Shown: positions 27,122 through 35,797 of the stretch, in pieces
How the letters are laid out: each line of letters begins with the position of its first letter
How positions within the stretch are numbered: position 1 is the stretch's first letter
Source: Zunongwangia sp. ESRF-bin46
GTDB taxonomy: Bacteria; Bacteroidota; Bacteroidia; Flavobacteriales; Flavobacteriaceae
Direction of reading: 5' to 3'
Assembly: GCA_002631855.1 (NCBI GenBank)
Contig: NTLF01000012.1
Coordinates: forward strand, 1 to 64,000
Length of the DNA stretch: 64,000 nt
Notes under the pieces: model-generated
Seen by the model: the letters and a program-made list of their open reading frames with translations, nothing else
The model's database searches: none
What the model was told of the DNA's origin: nothing
Position numbers and translations under genes: made by a program

Positions 27122-28438
27122 TTAATAGTTAAACAATTCTTTTTCTTTTTCGGGATCCATCTCATTCTTTGACTTTTTGTCCAAAAAATAGTCCAAGATA
27201 ATGCCCACTATAATCGCACCGACAAACGCAACATAAACTTCCCAATCAAATTGAATTACCAGAGAAAAGCTGATGAGTATTGCCAAAATAGGCAGTATAG
27301 TTATTTTTCCGATTGATAGGGGCACCTTAAATGGCCTTTCTTTGTCTGGTGCTTTAAAACGCAATACAATCAAAGCAATGTTCACGGCAACAAAAACAAG
27401 TAACGCGCCCAATGATGACATTCCCGCAACGATTTTAATATCTCCCAATATCAGAAACGCAGCTACAGCGACCATAACAACAAGCGTTGTCACCCAGGGT
27501 ACTCTTTGTGCATTGGTCTTGGTCATAACTTTTGGAAGTTCGCCCACACTTGCCATACCGAAAAGTAACCTGCTAATGGAAATAATGCCACTAAAAGCCG
27601 CATTGGCTGTTGCAAAAAGTGCTGCTACAGCCAAGGCAATAGGCAACCAATTATTGAGATTGGATGCCGCAAGTGAAAGTGGCGAATCCATTTTTGCCAG
27701 TTCGGAAGGGTCAGCAATATTTAGTACCGTAAAAGAAATGAGTAGGTAGATAATAGTTGTAAACACCATTGTCAATAAAAATGCTCTCGGAATTGTCTTG
27801 CCAGGATTTTTAACCTCAGATCCCAATGCCGCCATATGCTCAAACCCAGTATAAACAAAGAATAAGGTAGCTGTAGCTGCCAGAGTGCCGGAAAAAGATT
27901 CCACTTTGAAAAATTCTGCTTTTGGTGGACCTGTTTCCGAAAGTCCAACCGCAATAAGAATAAACAGTCCCAATAGCTGAATACTGACCATAATGATATT
28001 GGCGGTAGATGATTTTTTAATGCCAGTAATGCTTATTAACGAGAGTGCCAATAGTACACCATAGCTTATTAAAAGGGAAGGAACATTAAAAAAGGTGTTG
28101 AAATATCCTGAAAAAGCCAATAAAACTGCTGCAATAGTTGCCGAACTGTGAAATGCAATAGTCCAACCTGTTAGAAACGATGGAATGCCGATTTTTGGAA
28201 ACGCTTTCCGTACAAAAATGAATTCCGCACCAGCATTAGGATAGGTAGAGGACAACTCTGCATAGGACATTGCCGAGACGCTGGCCGCAATTGCAGCAAA
28301 AATAAAACTTAACCAAAGGTCTGTTCCAGCCTGTCCAGCAGCTGCTCCAATGACGGTATAGATTCCTGCACCAACAATTGTGCCTACACCATAAAAAGTG
28401 AGTCGAAGGATGCCTAATGATTTTTTTAATTCTACCAT
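27122..28438 (-). CDS. APC-family amino acid/polyamine permease
   Basis: A 438-residue permease with about 12 helices from the ATG at 28436-28438 (MVELKKSLGILRLTF). It shows the APC signature GVGTIVGAGIYTVIG at the start and the SYAELSSTYPNAGAEF segment after TM2. The open frame continues upstream by 61 codons, but that part encodes a relic of dihydrolipoyl dehydrogenase, so I place the real start at 28438. Substrate unknown. It is isolated from amino acid genes and lies in a metal cluster downstream of a Fur regulator. Confidence 0.85.
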   Translation of the reverse strand: MVELKKSLGILRLTFYGVGTIVGAGIYTVIGAAAGQAGTDLWLSFIFAAIAASVSAMSYAELSSTYPNAGAEFIFVRKAFPKIGIPSFLTGWTIAFHSSATIAAVLLAFSGYFNTFFNVPSLLISYGVLLALSLISITGIKKSSTANIIMVSIQLLGLFILIAVGLSETGPPKAEFFKVESFSGTLAATATLFFVYTGFEHMAALGSEVKNPGKTIPRAFLLTMVFTTIIYLLISFTVLNIADPSELAKMDSPLSLAASNLNNWLPIALAVAALFATANAAFSGIISISRLLFGMASVGELPKVMTKTNAQRVPWVTTLVVMVAVAAFLILGDIKIVAGMSSLGALLVFVAVNIALIVLRFKAPDKERPFKVPLSIGKITILPILAILISFSLVIQFDWEVYVAFVGAIIVGIILDYFLDKKSKNEMDPEKEKELFNY

Positions 28439-28461
28439 AATTCTGCGATTAGTGTTTTTTA

Positions 28462-28816
<355 letters not shown>

Positions 28817-28867
28817 CTAACCCTGACCATTGGGCGTAAGGGTTCAGAGTTCTGGAACTCCCACCTG

Positions 28868-29302
28868 TTATAATTTCCCGCATTTTTTACATATTCCCTT
28901 TAATACCAAGTTCACATCGTTTACTTCATAATCGTCTGGCAAGCTACCTTCTGATATTTTATTCGGTAAACAAATTGTTTTTTGACATCTGTTACAATAA
29001 AAGTGCATATGTAAATCTATACCGTAATCACCTTTGGCGTTTTCGTCGGAAATCGCAAATTTTGCCTCTCCGCTTCCATCATTAACCTGATGAATGAGCC
29101 CTTTATCTTCAAAAGTTTTTAAGTTGCGATAAAAGGTAGTTCTGTTTGCTGTTTTATTGGTATCGCTCTTTTGAACAAAGGCCTTTTTTAAATCGGAAAA
29201 AGACACGGCACTTTGTTTCCTTTTTAGGAATTTATATATCTTCGACCTCATTTCAGTTGGGCGTATCCCTTTGGACAATAATGTTCTTTCCGTTTTTGTC
29301 AT
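28868..29302 (-). CDS. Fur-family transcriptional repressor (copy 1)
   Basis: A 144-residue Fur/Zur-type protein: winged-helix DNA-binding domain (about 10-85; RTTFYRNLKTFEDKGLIHQ) and a dimerisation domain with HMHFYCNRCQKT and CKKCGKL, i.e. two CxxC pairs for structural zinc and His residues for a regulatory metal. It lies between the P-type ATPase gene and the permease and probably represses the metal-transport genes. A second copy with about the same architecture is at 33655. Which metal it senses is not evident. Confidence 0.88.
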   Translation of the reverse strand: MTKTERTLLSKGIRPTEMRSKIYKFLKRKQSAVSFSDLKKAFVQKSDTNKTANRTTFYRNLKTFEDKGLIHQVNDGSGEAKFAISDENAKGDYGIDLHMHFYCNRCQKTICLPNKISEGSLPDDYEVNDVNLVLKGICKKCGKL

Positions 29303-29346
29303 TTTTTATTCTTTCAAAAAACCGGATTCTTCCAAGTCCGGGTCTT

Positions 29347-31908
29347 CTAATCTTTTTTATAAGCCAAAAGACGTAGCGCATTGGCCACGACTACCAAGGT
29401 AGAACCCTCGTGGAATGCCACGGCAACCCCTATGTTTGCCCAGCTCAAAATGGTAGCCGGTATCAGCAGTGCCACAACCCCAAGGCTTATCCAAAGGTTC
29501 TGCTTGATAATAGCTTTTGCTTTTCTACTTAAACCTATCGCAAAGGGCAGGGTCTCAAGCTTATCGGCCATAAGGGCAACATCGGCTGTTTCTAAGGCCA
29601 CATCACTTCCAGCCGCTCCCATCGCAATACCTACGGTACTATTTGCCATTGCAGGCGCATCGTTTACACCATCGCCTACCATTGCCACCTTGGATTCTTT
29701 TTCTTTTAGCTCTTTAATAGCATCCACCTTTTCTTCCGGCAATAGGCTGCCCCAGGCATCGGTCAATCCTATTTCTTCCGCAACGGCATCGGCTACTTTT
29801 TGGTTATCGCCCGTAAGCATAATCATACGTTTAATACCGATTCCCTTTAGTTTTTTGAGGGTTCCCTTGGCGGCTTCACGAGGGGTATCCATTAGAGCGA
29901 TGATGCCTATATATTCTTCATTCTTCCGAATGAGCATCGTAGTATTTCCCCCACCTTCAAGACCACGGACTTTTGTGGTTACCTCTTCGGAAGGTGTACT
30001 TTTATCAAGCCCTTCGTACAGGTCGAGGTTGCCGACATAGATTTTGTCATTGTCCAATGATGCTTTTATACCCTTGCCCAGCACAGCTTCCAAATCGGTC
30101 GCATCAGGTATTTCATCCCCTTTCAGCCGCTCCTTTCCATCTCTAACTACTGCTTTTGCCAGGGGATGGTCGCTTAGATTCTCTACGGCCACAGCTATTT
30201 TTAAAAGTTCGTTTTCAGAAATATCCCCAAGTGGAACCACTTCGGTAAGCTTGGGTTTTCCTTCGGTCAGAGTACCCGTCTTGTCAAAGGCAAGGGCGGT
30301 AATAACGCCGAGGTCTTCCAAAGGGCGACCTCCTTTAATAAGCACTCCGCCACGGGCTGCCCTCGCCACCCCACTCAATACGGCACTCGGTGTCGAAATC
30401 GCAAGGGCACAGGGACTGGCAGCAACCAATACGGCCATTGCCCTATAAAAACTATCGCTAAAGGGTTCATCGATGATCAAGAAAGCGAAGAGCAGCAGCA
30501 CGACCAATACCAGTACGGAAGGCACAAAATATCTTTCAAATTTATCGGTAAGCAACTGGGTAGGCGATTTTTGGGTCTGCGCCTCATTCACCAATTTTAC
30601 CAATCGGGATAGTGTAGAATCCTTCGCTTCTTTGATAACCTTTATTTCAAGGGTGTTGTTGCCATTAATGGTTCCAGAAAATACGCGGTTTTCGTCTTTG
30701 ATTTCATCATCTTCAGAATAGTCCTTGGCAGTATCCTCCACGGGAACTTTGTCCACTGGTACGCTTTCCCCTGTGATAGGAGCTTGGTTGACACTACTTT
30801 TACCATCCACCACAACGCCATCGGCAGATATTTTACTGTTTGGTTTGACCACAATGATATCGCCTATACTCAACTTTTCGATATCGACCTCTTCGGTCTT
30901 GCCATCTTTTTTTAGCAGGGCGGTTTTTGGCGCTAAATCTGCCAGTGCCGCAATAGATTTTCGGGCCTTCTCCATCGCATAATGTTCAAGGGCGTGCCCC
31001 AGACTAAAGAGGAATAGCAACAAGGCACCTTCTGCCCATTCGCCCAGGGCAGCGGCACCGATGGCGGCGACCAACATTAAAAAGTCAATTTCAAAACCAC
31101 CTTTGGCCACGGTCTGTATAGCCTCTTTAGCGGTAAAGTAACCTCCAAAAAAGTAGGCGCCTATGTACAGGGATAAGCTGACCCAATCTGGTATGGATGC
31201 TACGTAGGACAACCCAAAACCAATACCCAGAAGAGCACCGCAAATGATGGCAAAAATAAGTTCGGTGTTCTTGCCAAAAATACCGCCGTGTGCATGTGCC
31301 TCGCCTTCACCCTCCTTGTGGTCGTGTTCTTCGCTGTCTTTGTGGACGTGGTCTTCGCTCTCGCCGACGTGTTGATTTTCTTCCTTGCCTTGGGTACCTT
31401 CGGATTTTTCTTCACTGTTGAAAACTTCCATTTTTTGTAAATACGTTTCTGTACCAATAGAAGGGTCAATAATAGTTAAGCCTTGTTTTTCTATTTTCTT
31501 TTTAATAGCCCCAAATCCTGTAATGCCCTTATCAAATTCTACACGTATCATTCCAGAAGCGGATGCGGAAACTTCGAGAACTCCATCAACCTCTTTGACT
31601 GCTTTCTCTATGGTTCGGGCGTTACGGGTGTGGCGTATCCCTTCCACGGCTATCAACCTATGTCCAAATTTATCCGTGATTTGCGCTCCCGTGGTCTCTG
31701 CCAGTGATTGTACTTTATCAAGGGAAATAACATTAGAGTCGTAATGGAAACAGAGTTGTGGAACACCGTCCGCTTTTTCATCGGATACGTGCACATCATC
31801 AATGCCTTCAAGTCCTTTTAGTTTATCGATGAGCCTGTTGACACAAGCATCTTTCTTGTCTGGTACTTGCGGAAGGACTACGGGAATTTTGATTTTTAGT
31901 TTTTTCAT
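29347..31908 (-). CDS. P1B-type heavy-metal ATPase (SPC / P1B-4-like)
   Basis: An 853-residue P-type ATPase from the ATG at 31906-31908 (the longer open frame overlaps the SpoIIAA gene). The N-terminal about 170 residues are two HMA-like domains without the usual CxxC (one has RHTR instead), then a His-rich linker (HVGESEDHVHKD, EAHAHGG). Core motifs: AASPCALAIS in TM6, DKTGTLTEGK phosphorylation site, SDHPLAKAV, GDGVNDAPAMA, and HEGSTLVVVANALRLL in TM8. SPC plus HEGST is characteristic of the P1B-4 group, which exports Co, Zn, Cd or Fe. It is encoded between two Fur genes. Confidence 0.9.
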   Translation of the reverse strand: MKKLKIKIPVVLPQVPDKKDACVNRLIDKLKGLEGIDDVHVSDEKADGVPQLCFHYDSNVISLDKVQSLAETTGAQITDKFGHRLIAVEGIRHTRNARTIEKAVKEVDGVLEVSASASGMIRVEFDKGITGFGAIKKKIEKQGLTIIDPSIGTETYLQKMEVFNSEEKSEGTQGKEENQHVGESEDHVHKDSEEHDHKEGEGEAHAHGGIFGKNTELIFAIICGALLGIGFGLSYVASIPDWVSLSLYIGAYFFGGYFTAKEAIQTVAKGGFEIDFLMLVAAIGAAALGEWAEGALLLFLFSLGHALEHYAMEKARKSIAALADLAPKTALLKKDGKTEEVDIEKLSIGDIIVVKPNSKISADGVVVDGKSSVNQAPITGESVPVDKVPVEDTAKDYSEDDEIKDENRVFSGTINGNNTLEIKVIKEAKDSTLSRLVKLVNEAQTQKSPTQLLTDKFERYFVPSVLVLVVLLLFAFLIIDEPFSDSFYRAMAVLVAASPCALAISTPSAVLSGVARAARGGVLIKGGRPLEDLGVITALAFDKTGTLTEGKPKLTEVVPLGDISENELLKIAVAVENLSDHPLAKAVVRDGKERLKGDEIPDATDLEAVLGKGIKASLDNDKIYVGNLDLYEGLDKSTPSEEVTTKVRGLEGGGNTTMLIRKNEEYIGIIALMDTPREAAKGTLKKLKGIGIKRMIMLTGDNQKVADAVAEEIGLTDAWGSLLPEEKVDAIKELKEKESKVAMVGDGVNDAPAMANSTVGIAMGAAGSDVALETADVALMADKLETLPFAIGLSRKAKAIIKQNLWISLGVVALLIPATILSWANIGVAVAFHEGSTLVVVANALRLLAYKKD

Positions 31909-31912
31909 ATCC

Positions 31913-32272
31913 TTAGTTGTTTTGTATCCAGTTTTTTGCTTGTTCCTTATACTGAAGGTCAAAATATTTGACTTCTGAACCAGTAAAGAAATCAGTAGCT
32001 TGGGCGGCCCATTCTTGCCATTTTTTTTCGCCTACAAATGCCATTTTTCCATAATCCGATAAATGTGCAGAATCTACCTTTAAATCTGCCCAAAACCCTT
32101 TTAGGTCATAGCCGTGAAAATCTTTTAGTTCAAAGTAGAAATCCACCTTATGACCTTTTCGGATGATGTTGTGGATGAGCGGATGGATTTTTTCTATATC
32201 CTTCTTTGTGATTTTACCGTTGATTTTGGCGGCAATCAAGTTTTCTTTTTCTATGTTCAATATTTGTATCAT
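31913..32272 (-). CDS. SpoIIAA-like (STAS-related) protein, copy 1
   Basis: A 119-residue single-domain protein of the SpoIIAA-like family (N-terminal LNIEKENLIAAKINGKI, central DIEKIHPLIHNII, FYFELKDFHGYDLKGFW, late KWQEWAAQATDFFTG). Structures in this family resemble STAS or CRAL-TRIO folds; the function is unknown. It lies 4 bases upstream of the P-type ATPase start and so is likely co-translated with it. A paralogue is at 33270 and a fragment at 26753. Confidence 0.85.
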   Translation of the reverse strand: MIQILNIEKENLIAAKINGKITKKDIEKIHPLIHNIIRKGHKVDFYFELKDFHGYDLKGFWADLKVDSAHLSDYGKMAFVGEKKWQEWAAQATDFFTGSEVKYFDLQYKEQAKNWIQNN

Positions 32273-32296
32273 TTGTTCAATTTTATAGGGTTTATA

Positions 32297-33070
32297 TTAG
32301 TTTAAGTGTATCTCCAAATACTCCAGAGCCTCAGGTATATCCAACTCTCGGGTCCCGTTCCCGGTTCTGATAAAGAAATGCGAACGGTCGCCCAAATTCA
32401 AATACAAGGGTTTTTGTGATTTTTGAACCCTTACATAACAAATATCATTTTCTTCAAAATTCATAAAAAGCCACTTTAACCAATTAACCAAAGGAGAAAG
32501 ATGAGTGCCAAACTTAAGGGACACCAATTGCCTTATATACTGTTCAAACCAGTCCTTGTTCGGTTTTTTTAAAGTACCGTAATCCTGTTCCAGCCCCAAA
32601 ATGCTGCCATCATCATTTACCCCGATAATCAAATGCCCACCTTCGGTGTTCATAAATCCTGCAATGTTCTTTGCTACCACCATTTCCAAGGCTTTGTTTA
32701 CCTTTCCTTGTCGAAGACTCCACCTCAAGGTACTTTTCAATTCTACCTCGTGGGTTTCCCCTTTGTCCAAAAATTCCCTTATTAAAGCAACCCCGCCTTT
32801 CCCCCTGTTTAGTCGAAGTATCGTTTTCCTTATATAGAACATCAGCGCGAGGCTACTGCCCATAGTGCCAAACAGTACATTTTTTAGGGTTTGGTCTATA
32901 CCGCCAAGCCTAACACTTTGCACAAATGCTTCTTTGAACATATACCACCAATTGCCCACACCGTCTTCTTTATCATACTGGAACAGGGAAACACCTAATG
33001 GCTGTATGATGATTATACCTGCCACAAATCCTATGGCAGCAACAATAAGAAGTCCTCGTCTATTCAGCAT
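32297..33070 (-). CDS. Membrane-tethered AlbA_2 (Schlafen-like) domain protein
   Basis: A 257-residue protein: two N-terminal hydrophobic helices (about 7-24 and 65-82), then an AlbA_2/AAA_4 domain (about 100-250) with ETHEVELKSTLRWSL, IAGFMNTEGGHLIIGVNDDG and a C-terminal FFIRTGNGTRELD. The domain is usually DNA- or ATP-associated and found in cytoplasmic regulators; here it is anchored to the membrane. It is flanked by SpoIIAA-like genes on both sides. Function not known; membrane signalling in metal response is a guess. Confidence 0.82.
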   Translation of the reverse strand: MLNRRGLLIVAAIGFVAGIIIIQPLGVSLFQYDKEDGVGNWWYMFKEAFVQSVRLGGIDQTLKNVLFGTMGSSLALMFYIRKTILRLNRGKGGVALIREFLDKGETHEVELKSTLRWSLRQGKVNKALEMVVAKNIAGFMNTEGGHLIIGVNDDGSILGLEQDYGTLKKPNKDWFEQYIRQLVSLKFGTHLSPLVNWLKWLFMNFEENDICYVRVQKSQKPLYLNLGDRSHFFIRTGNGTRELDIPEALEYLEIHLN

Positions 33071-33269
33071 CTCATTTTTTAAATTATTTTACCATTGGGT
33101 TAGTTCAATACCAATTTTTTTAGAAAGTTTTTTCTACACTCCTCAAATTTATTATCGGATTTCTACACTTTTTTTATATGCTTCGGTAATCTTATATTAC
33201 TTATACTACACTTTACCTAAAATTTTAATTGTATATTATAGTTCTTTCATTTAAATTAATTTAACTGTA

Positions 33270-33629
33270 TTAATTTTTTTCTTTCTCTATCCATTCTTTG
33301 GCCATTTTTTTTTCATCTGGACTAAACAGTTTTATGTGTGCCCTTGTAAAGGATATTAAAACTTCTGTAAACTGTTCTTGCCATTTTGCATTTCCTACCA
33401 ATGCGACCCGTTTTAATCGTTCCTCATTAGGAAGTTGCAACTCGACACCCTCCCAAAATGCACTTGAGTTCCACCCTTCAAAATTTTCCATCTCAATATA
33501 CCAGTAGACTTTATTATGTTCTTGTATGTGGTCTTTTATTTGTGGTTTCAAATTTTCATAATCTGTAGCATCCAACCTATTTTGAGCTATCATATATACC
33601 TTACATCCATTTTTATAAATCATCATCAT
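33270..33629 (-). CDS. SpoIIAA-like (STAS-related) protein, copy 2
   Basis: A 119-residue paralogue of the protein at 31913: same length, same pattern (VYWYIEMENFEGWNSSAFW, KWQEQFTEVLISFTRAHIKLF). It lies upstream of the AlbA_2 gene and 25 bases from the second Fur gene. The 200-base gap downstream of it is very AT-rich and contains CTACACT three times (33134, 33163, 33206), which may be regulatory or chance. Confidence 0.82.
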   Translation of the reverse strand: MMMIYKNGCKVYMIAQNRLDATDYENLKPQIKDHIQEHNKVYWYIEMENFEGWNSSAFWEGVELQLPNEERLKRVALVGNAKWQEQFTEVLISFTRAHIKLFSPDEKKMAKEWIEKEKN

Positions 33630-33654
33630 TGTTCCTATTTTTTAAATCTAAAAT

Positions 33655-34086
33655 TTAATCCAAGTCATCGCTGCACTTCTCACAGACACCCTTTGCCACA
33701 AGGTTGATATCTTCTGCCACGTAACCTTCGGGCAAGTTTATTGTCGGAATTTTATGCTCGGTCAAACAAACTGTTTCACCGCAACTATTACAATGAAAAT
33801 GTAAGTGAAGGTCGTTGCCGACCTCACAATCACAATTGTCCTCGCAAAGGGCATATTTAATGATACCGGTGCCATCCTCAATTTGATGTACGATTCCTTT
33901 TTCCTCAAATGTTTTCATGGTACGGAAAAGCGTGCTTCGTTCTGAACGTTCAAAATCTTTTTCGAGTTCGCCCAGGCTAATGGCCACATTCAATTGCGCC
34001 AACCGTGTATAGGTCATCAGACGCATTGCTGTAGGACGGATGCCTTTGCTTTCTAACTTCTTTACTATTTTTTCCATTTGCCGCAA
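33655..34086 (-). CDS. Fur-family transcriptional repressor (copy 2)
   Basis: A 143-residue Fur/Zur-type protein (start Met 1 at 34086 or Met 4). Winged helix with RSTLFRTMKTFEEKGIVHQ, then HLHFHCNSCGETVC and CEKCSD with the two structural CxxC pairs, and a Cys-rich CEDNCDCEV loop that copy 1 lacks and that could alter metal choice. It is 6 bases downstream of the PII-like gene. Along with copy 1 it frames the ATPase/SpoIIAA/AlbA_2 genes. Confidence 0.88.
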   Translation of the reverse strand: MRQMEKIVKKLESKGIRPTAMRLMTYTRLAQLNVAISLGELEKDFERSERSTLFRTMKTFEEKGIVHQIEDGTGIIKYALCEDNCDCEVGNDLHLHFHCNSCGETVCLTEHKIPTINLPEGYVAEDINLVAKGVCEKCSDDLD

Positions 34087-34092
34087 AATGGT

Positions 34093-34431
34093 TTAAAGGT
34101 CATTGCGTTTCAAGGATTTCCCTGTTTTTATTTGAAATGCGTCTTCAATATCTGTCAAATAAATGATGCCATCGCCTGGATCCGGTGTTATCCCGTTTTC
34201 CAGAATGATATTGATAGCTGATTGTGCTTCCTCATTTTGACATACCAGTTCTAATTTTACCACTGGACTGTCAGTTATACGAAAATCTAAAGAAGGTGAT
34301 GCCCCTTTTGCTTTAAAAGCTCCTGTTCCTTCCCCCTGGGAAAGGGTCATACTTTTAAACCCACTTTCACTAAGAGCTTCGACGACCTTTTGAACTCGTT
34401 TCGGTTTTATAAATGCTTTTATTTCTTTCAT
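34093..34431 (-). CDS. PII-like signalling protein in RND operon 3
   Basis: A 112-residue GlnB/PII-fold protein (MKEIKAFIKPKRVQKVVEAL, VKLELVCQNEEAQSAINIIL, GDGIIYLTDIEDAFQIKTG). The T-loop region (MTLSQGEGTGAFKAKG) lacks the Tyr of uridylylated GlnB. PII-family proteins of this sort are found next to heavy-metal RND pumps and could link pump activity to nucleotide or metal levels. It lies 93 bases after the adaptor gene and directly ahead of the Fur gene. Confidence 0.85.
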   Translation of the reverse strand: MKEIKAFIKPKRVQKVVEALSESGFKSMTLSQGEGTGAFKAKGASPSLDFRITDSPVVKLELVCQNEEAQSAINIILENGITPDPGDGIIYLTDIEDAFQIKTGKSLKRNDL

Positions 34432-34461
34432 GTTGTAATATTAATTTACTATTAAGGGTGA

Positions 34462-34503
34462 ACTCTCTGGAATTTTAATCAAGACAAAAAATTAACAGAG
34501 AGT
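34462..34503. repeat. 8-bp inverted repeat between adaptor and PII-like genes
   Basis: ACTCTCTG (34462-34469) and CAGAGAGT (34496-34503) form a stem with a 26-base loop, one more pair on the outside being mismatched. It could be a weak attenuator or processing hairpin in the 93-base gap; there is no T-run. Confidence 0.35.
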
Positions 34504-34524
34504 CCATCCATTTATTTGTTTAAT

Positions 34525-35775
34525 TTAATGACCATGGGAAGTCTGGCTTTTCTGCATTTCAGACACTAGGTAGTAGGCATTATTATAGGCAACCAACGCA
34601 CCTTCTGGTAGTGGCTCTAAAAGTTTAATTTCCACCCAACCATCTTCAGTTATTCCCGTTCTTACCTGCACTGGTTTTAATTCCCATTCGGTTTCTCCAT
34701 TTTCTTGGTGTTTTTGGGCAGTAAAGATGTAAGGATTTCCTTCTTCCTCAATTATTGCTTCTTCTGGTAAGGCGGGGACAGCCTCTTCACCTGTTCTAAT
34801 TTTTCCGTTTATATACATGCCCGGAATAAGGTAATCCTCTTTATTATTAATTTCTGCATGCACATGTACCGCTTTGGGGTTTTGCTCAAATTGTTTCCCT
34901 ACTGAATAAATTTTCCCGGTTAAATTACTGCCTGGAACAGATTCCAGTGTAAAAGATATCTTTTGGCCTTCCTTCACCTTATAAATATCTTTTTCAAAAA
35001 CCATTAGATCAGCATGAACATGTTCATTATCAACTACCATAAACATACTGGTCTGAGGGTCTACATATTGTCCTATTTGCACCAATACTTTTTCTATATA
35101 CCCTCCAATTGGGCTTACTACCGGAATATACTCATTAAGCTCACCACTTCTAATCTGGGAAGCATTTAGGTTTAGCTGGCGTAATTGCGATTCGTAACTC
35201 CGCACTTCACCTTGAACGGACTGGTAATCTGATTGGGTTTGTTGGAAAGTTTTTCCAGATCCTACCTCTGCTTCATATAAACGTTTCTGTCTTTCAAACT
35301 CCTTTTCCAAAAATTGCATCCTACTATATGCATTAATATAATCAGACTGCATCCTAGTTAAATTTGGGTGAGAAAGATAAGCCAATACCTGACCTTTATT
35401 CACCTTATCCCCTTCAATAACCTTTATAGAAGTTATATTACCGCCTAAAATTGCCGTAACGGTAGCTTCATATTGAGGCGGCACTTCTAACTGTCCATTG
35501 GCTTCCACAATACCTGATAATGCCCGGGTTGGCAGGGTGTCCACCTTGATATCCAGACTATTGAATTTCATCTCCGAAAGATGAACCGCGCGCATCCCAC
35601 CCTCTTCTTCACCGTGTTCTTCATCTCCTTCCTCACCATGATTTTCACCTTCTTCGGCATTAGTTGTTGTAGTTTCATTGGAAGCATCTTCTCCAACCTC
35701 ACGATTTTCTTTACATCCAAAGAACAAACTGAGCATTAAGGCAAGTATTAGAATATTTATTGATCTTGTATTCAT
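34525..35775 (-). CDS. RND efflux periplasmic adaptor (operon 3)
   Basis: A 416-residue lipoprotein adaptor: lipobox LFFGC near residue 21, a Glu- and His-rich stretch (EEGENHGEEGDEEHGEEEGG) before the core, a lipoyl half (TAILGGNITSIKVIEGDKVNKGQ), a helical hairpin (MQFLEKEFERQKRLYEAE), the second lipoyl half (YIEKVLVQIGQYVDP), a barrel and a membrane-proximal domain. It ends SQTSHGH. It starts 22 bases downstream of the pump-channel fusion. Confidence 0.9.
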   Translation of the reverse strand: MNTRSINILILALMLSLFFGCKENREVGEDASNETTTTNAEEGENHGEEGDEEHGEEEGGMRAVHLSEMKFNSLDIKVDTLPTRALSGIVEANGQLEVPPQYEATVTAILGGNITSIKVIEGDKVNKGQVLAYLSHPNLTRMQSDYINAYSRMQFLEKEFERQKRLYEAEVGSGKTFQQTQSDYQSVQGEVRSYESQLRQLNLNASQIRSGELNEYIPVVSPIGGYIEKVLVQIGQYVDPQTSMFMVVDNEHVHADLMVFEKDIYKVKEGQKISFTLESVPGSNLTGKIYSVGKQFEQNPKAVHVHAEINNKEDYLIPGMYINGKIRTGEEAVPALPEEAIIEEEGNPYIFTAQKHQENGETEWELKPVQVRTGITEDGWVEIKLLEPLPEGALVAYNNAYYLVSEMQKSQTSHGH

Positions 35776-35797
35776 ATCGATTTTCTTATTTTAATTT

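Noticed and set aside
29381-30040. 219-codon open frame opposite the P-type ATPase
   Set aside because: Shadow frame antisense to the conserved ATPase motor domain, typical low-complexity Ser/Ala sequence.
33134-33212. Three CTACACT repeats as operators
   Set aside because: Seven-base matches at irregular spacing in a very AT-rich gap may be chance; kept only as a note.
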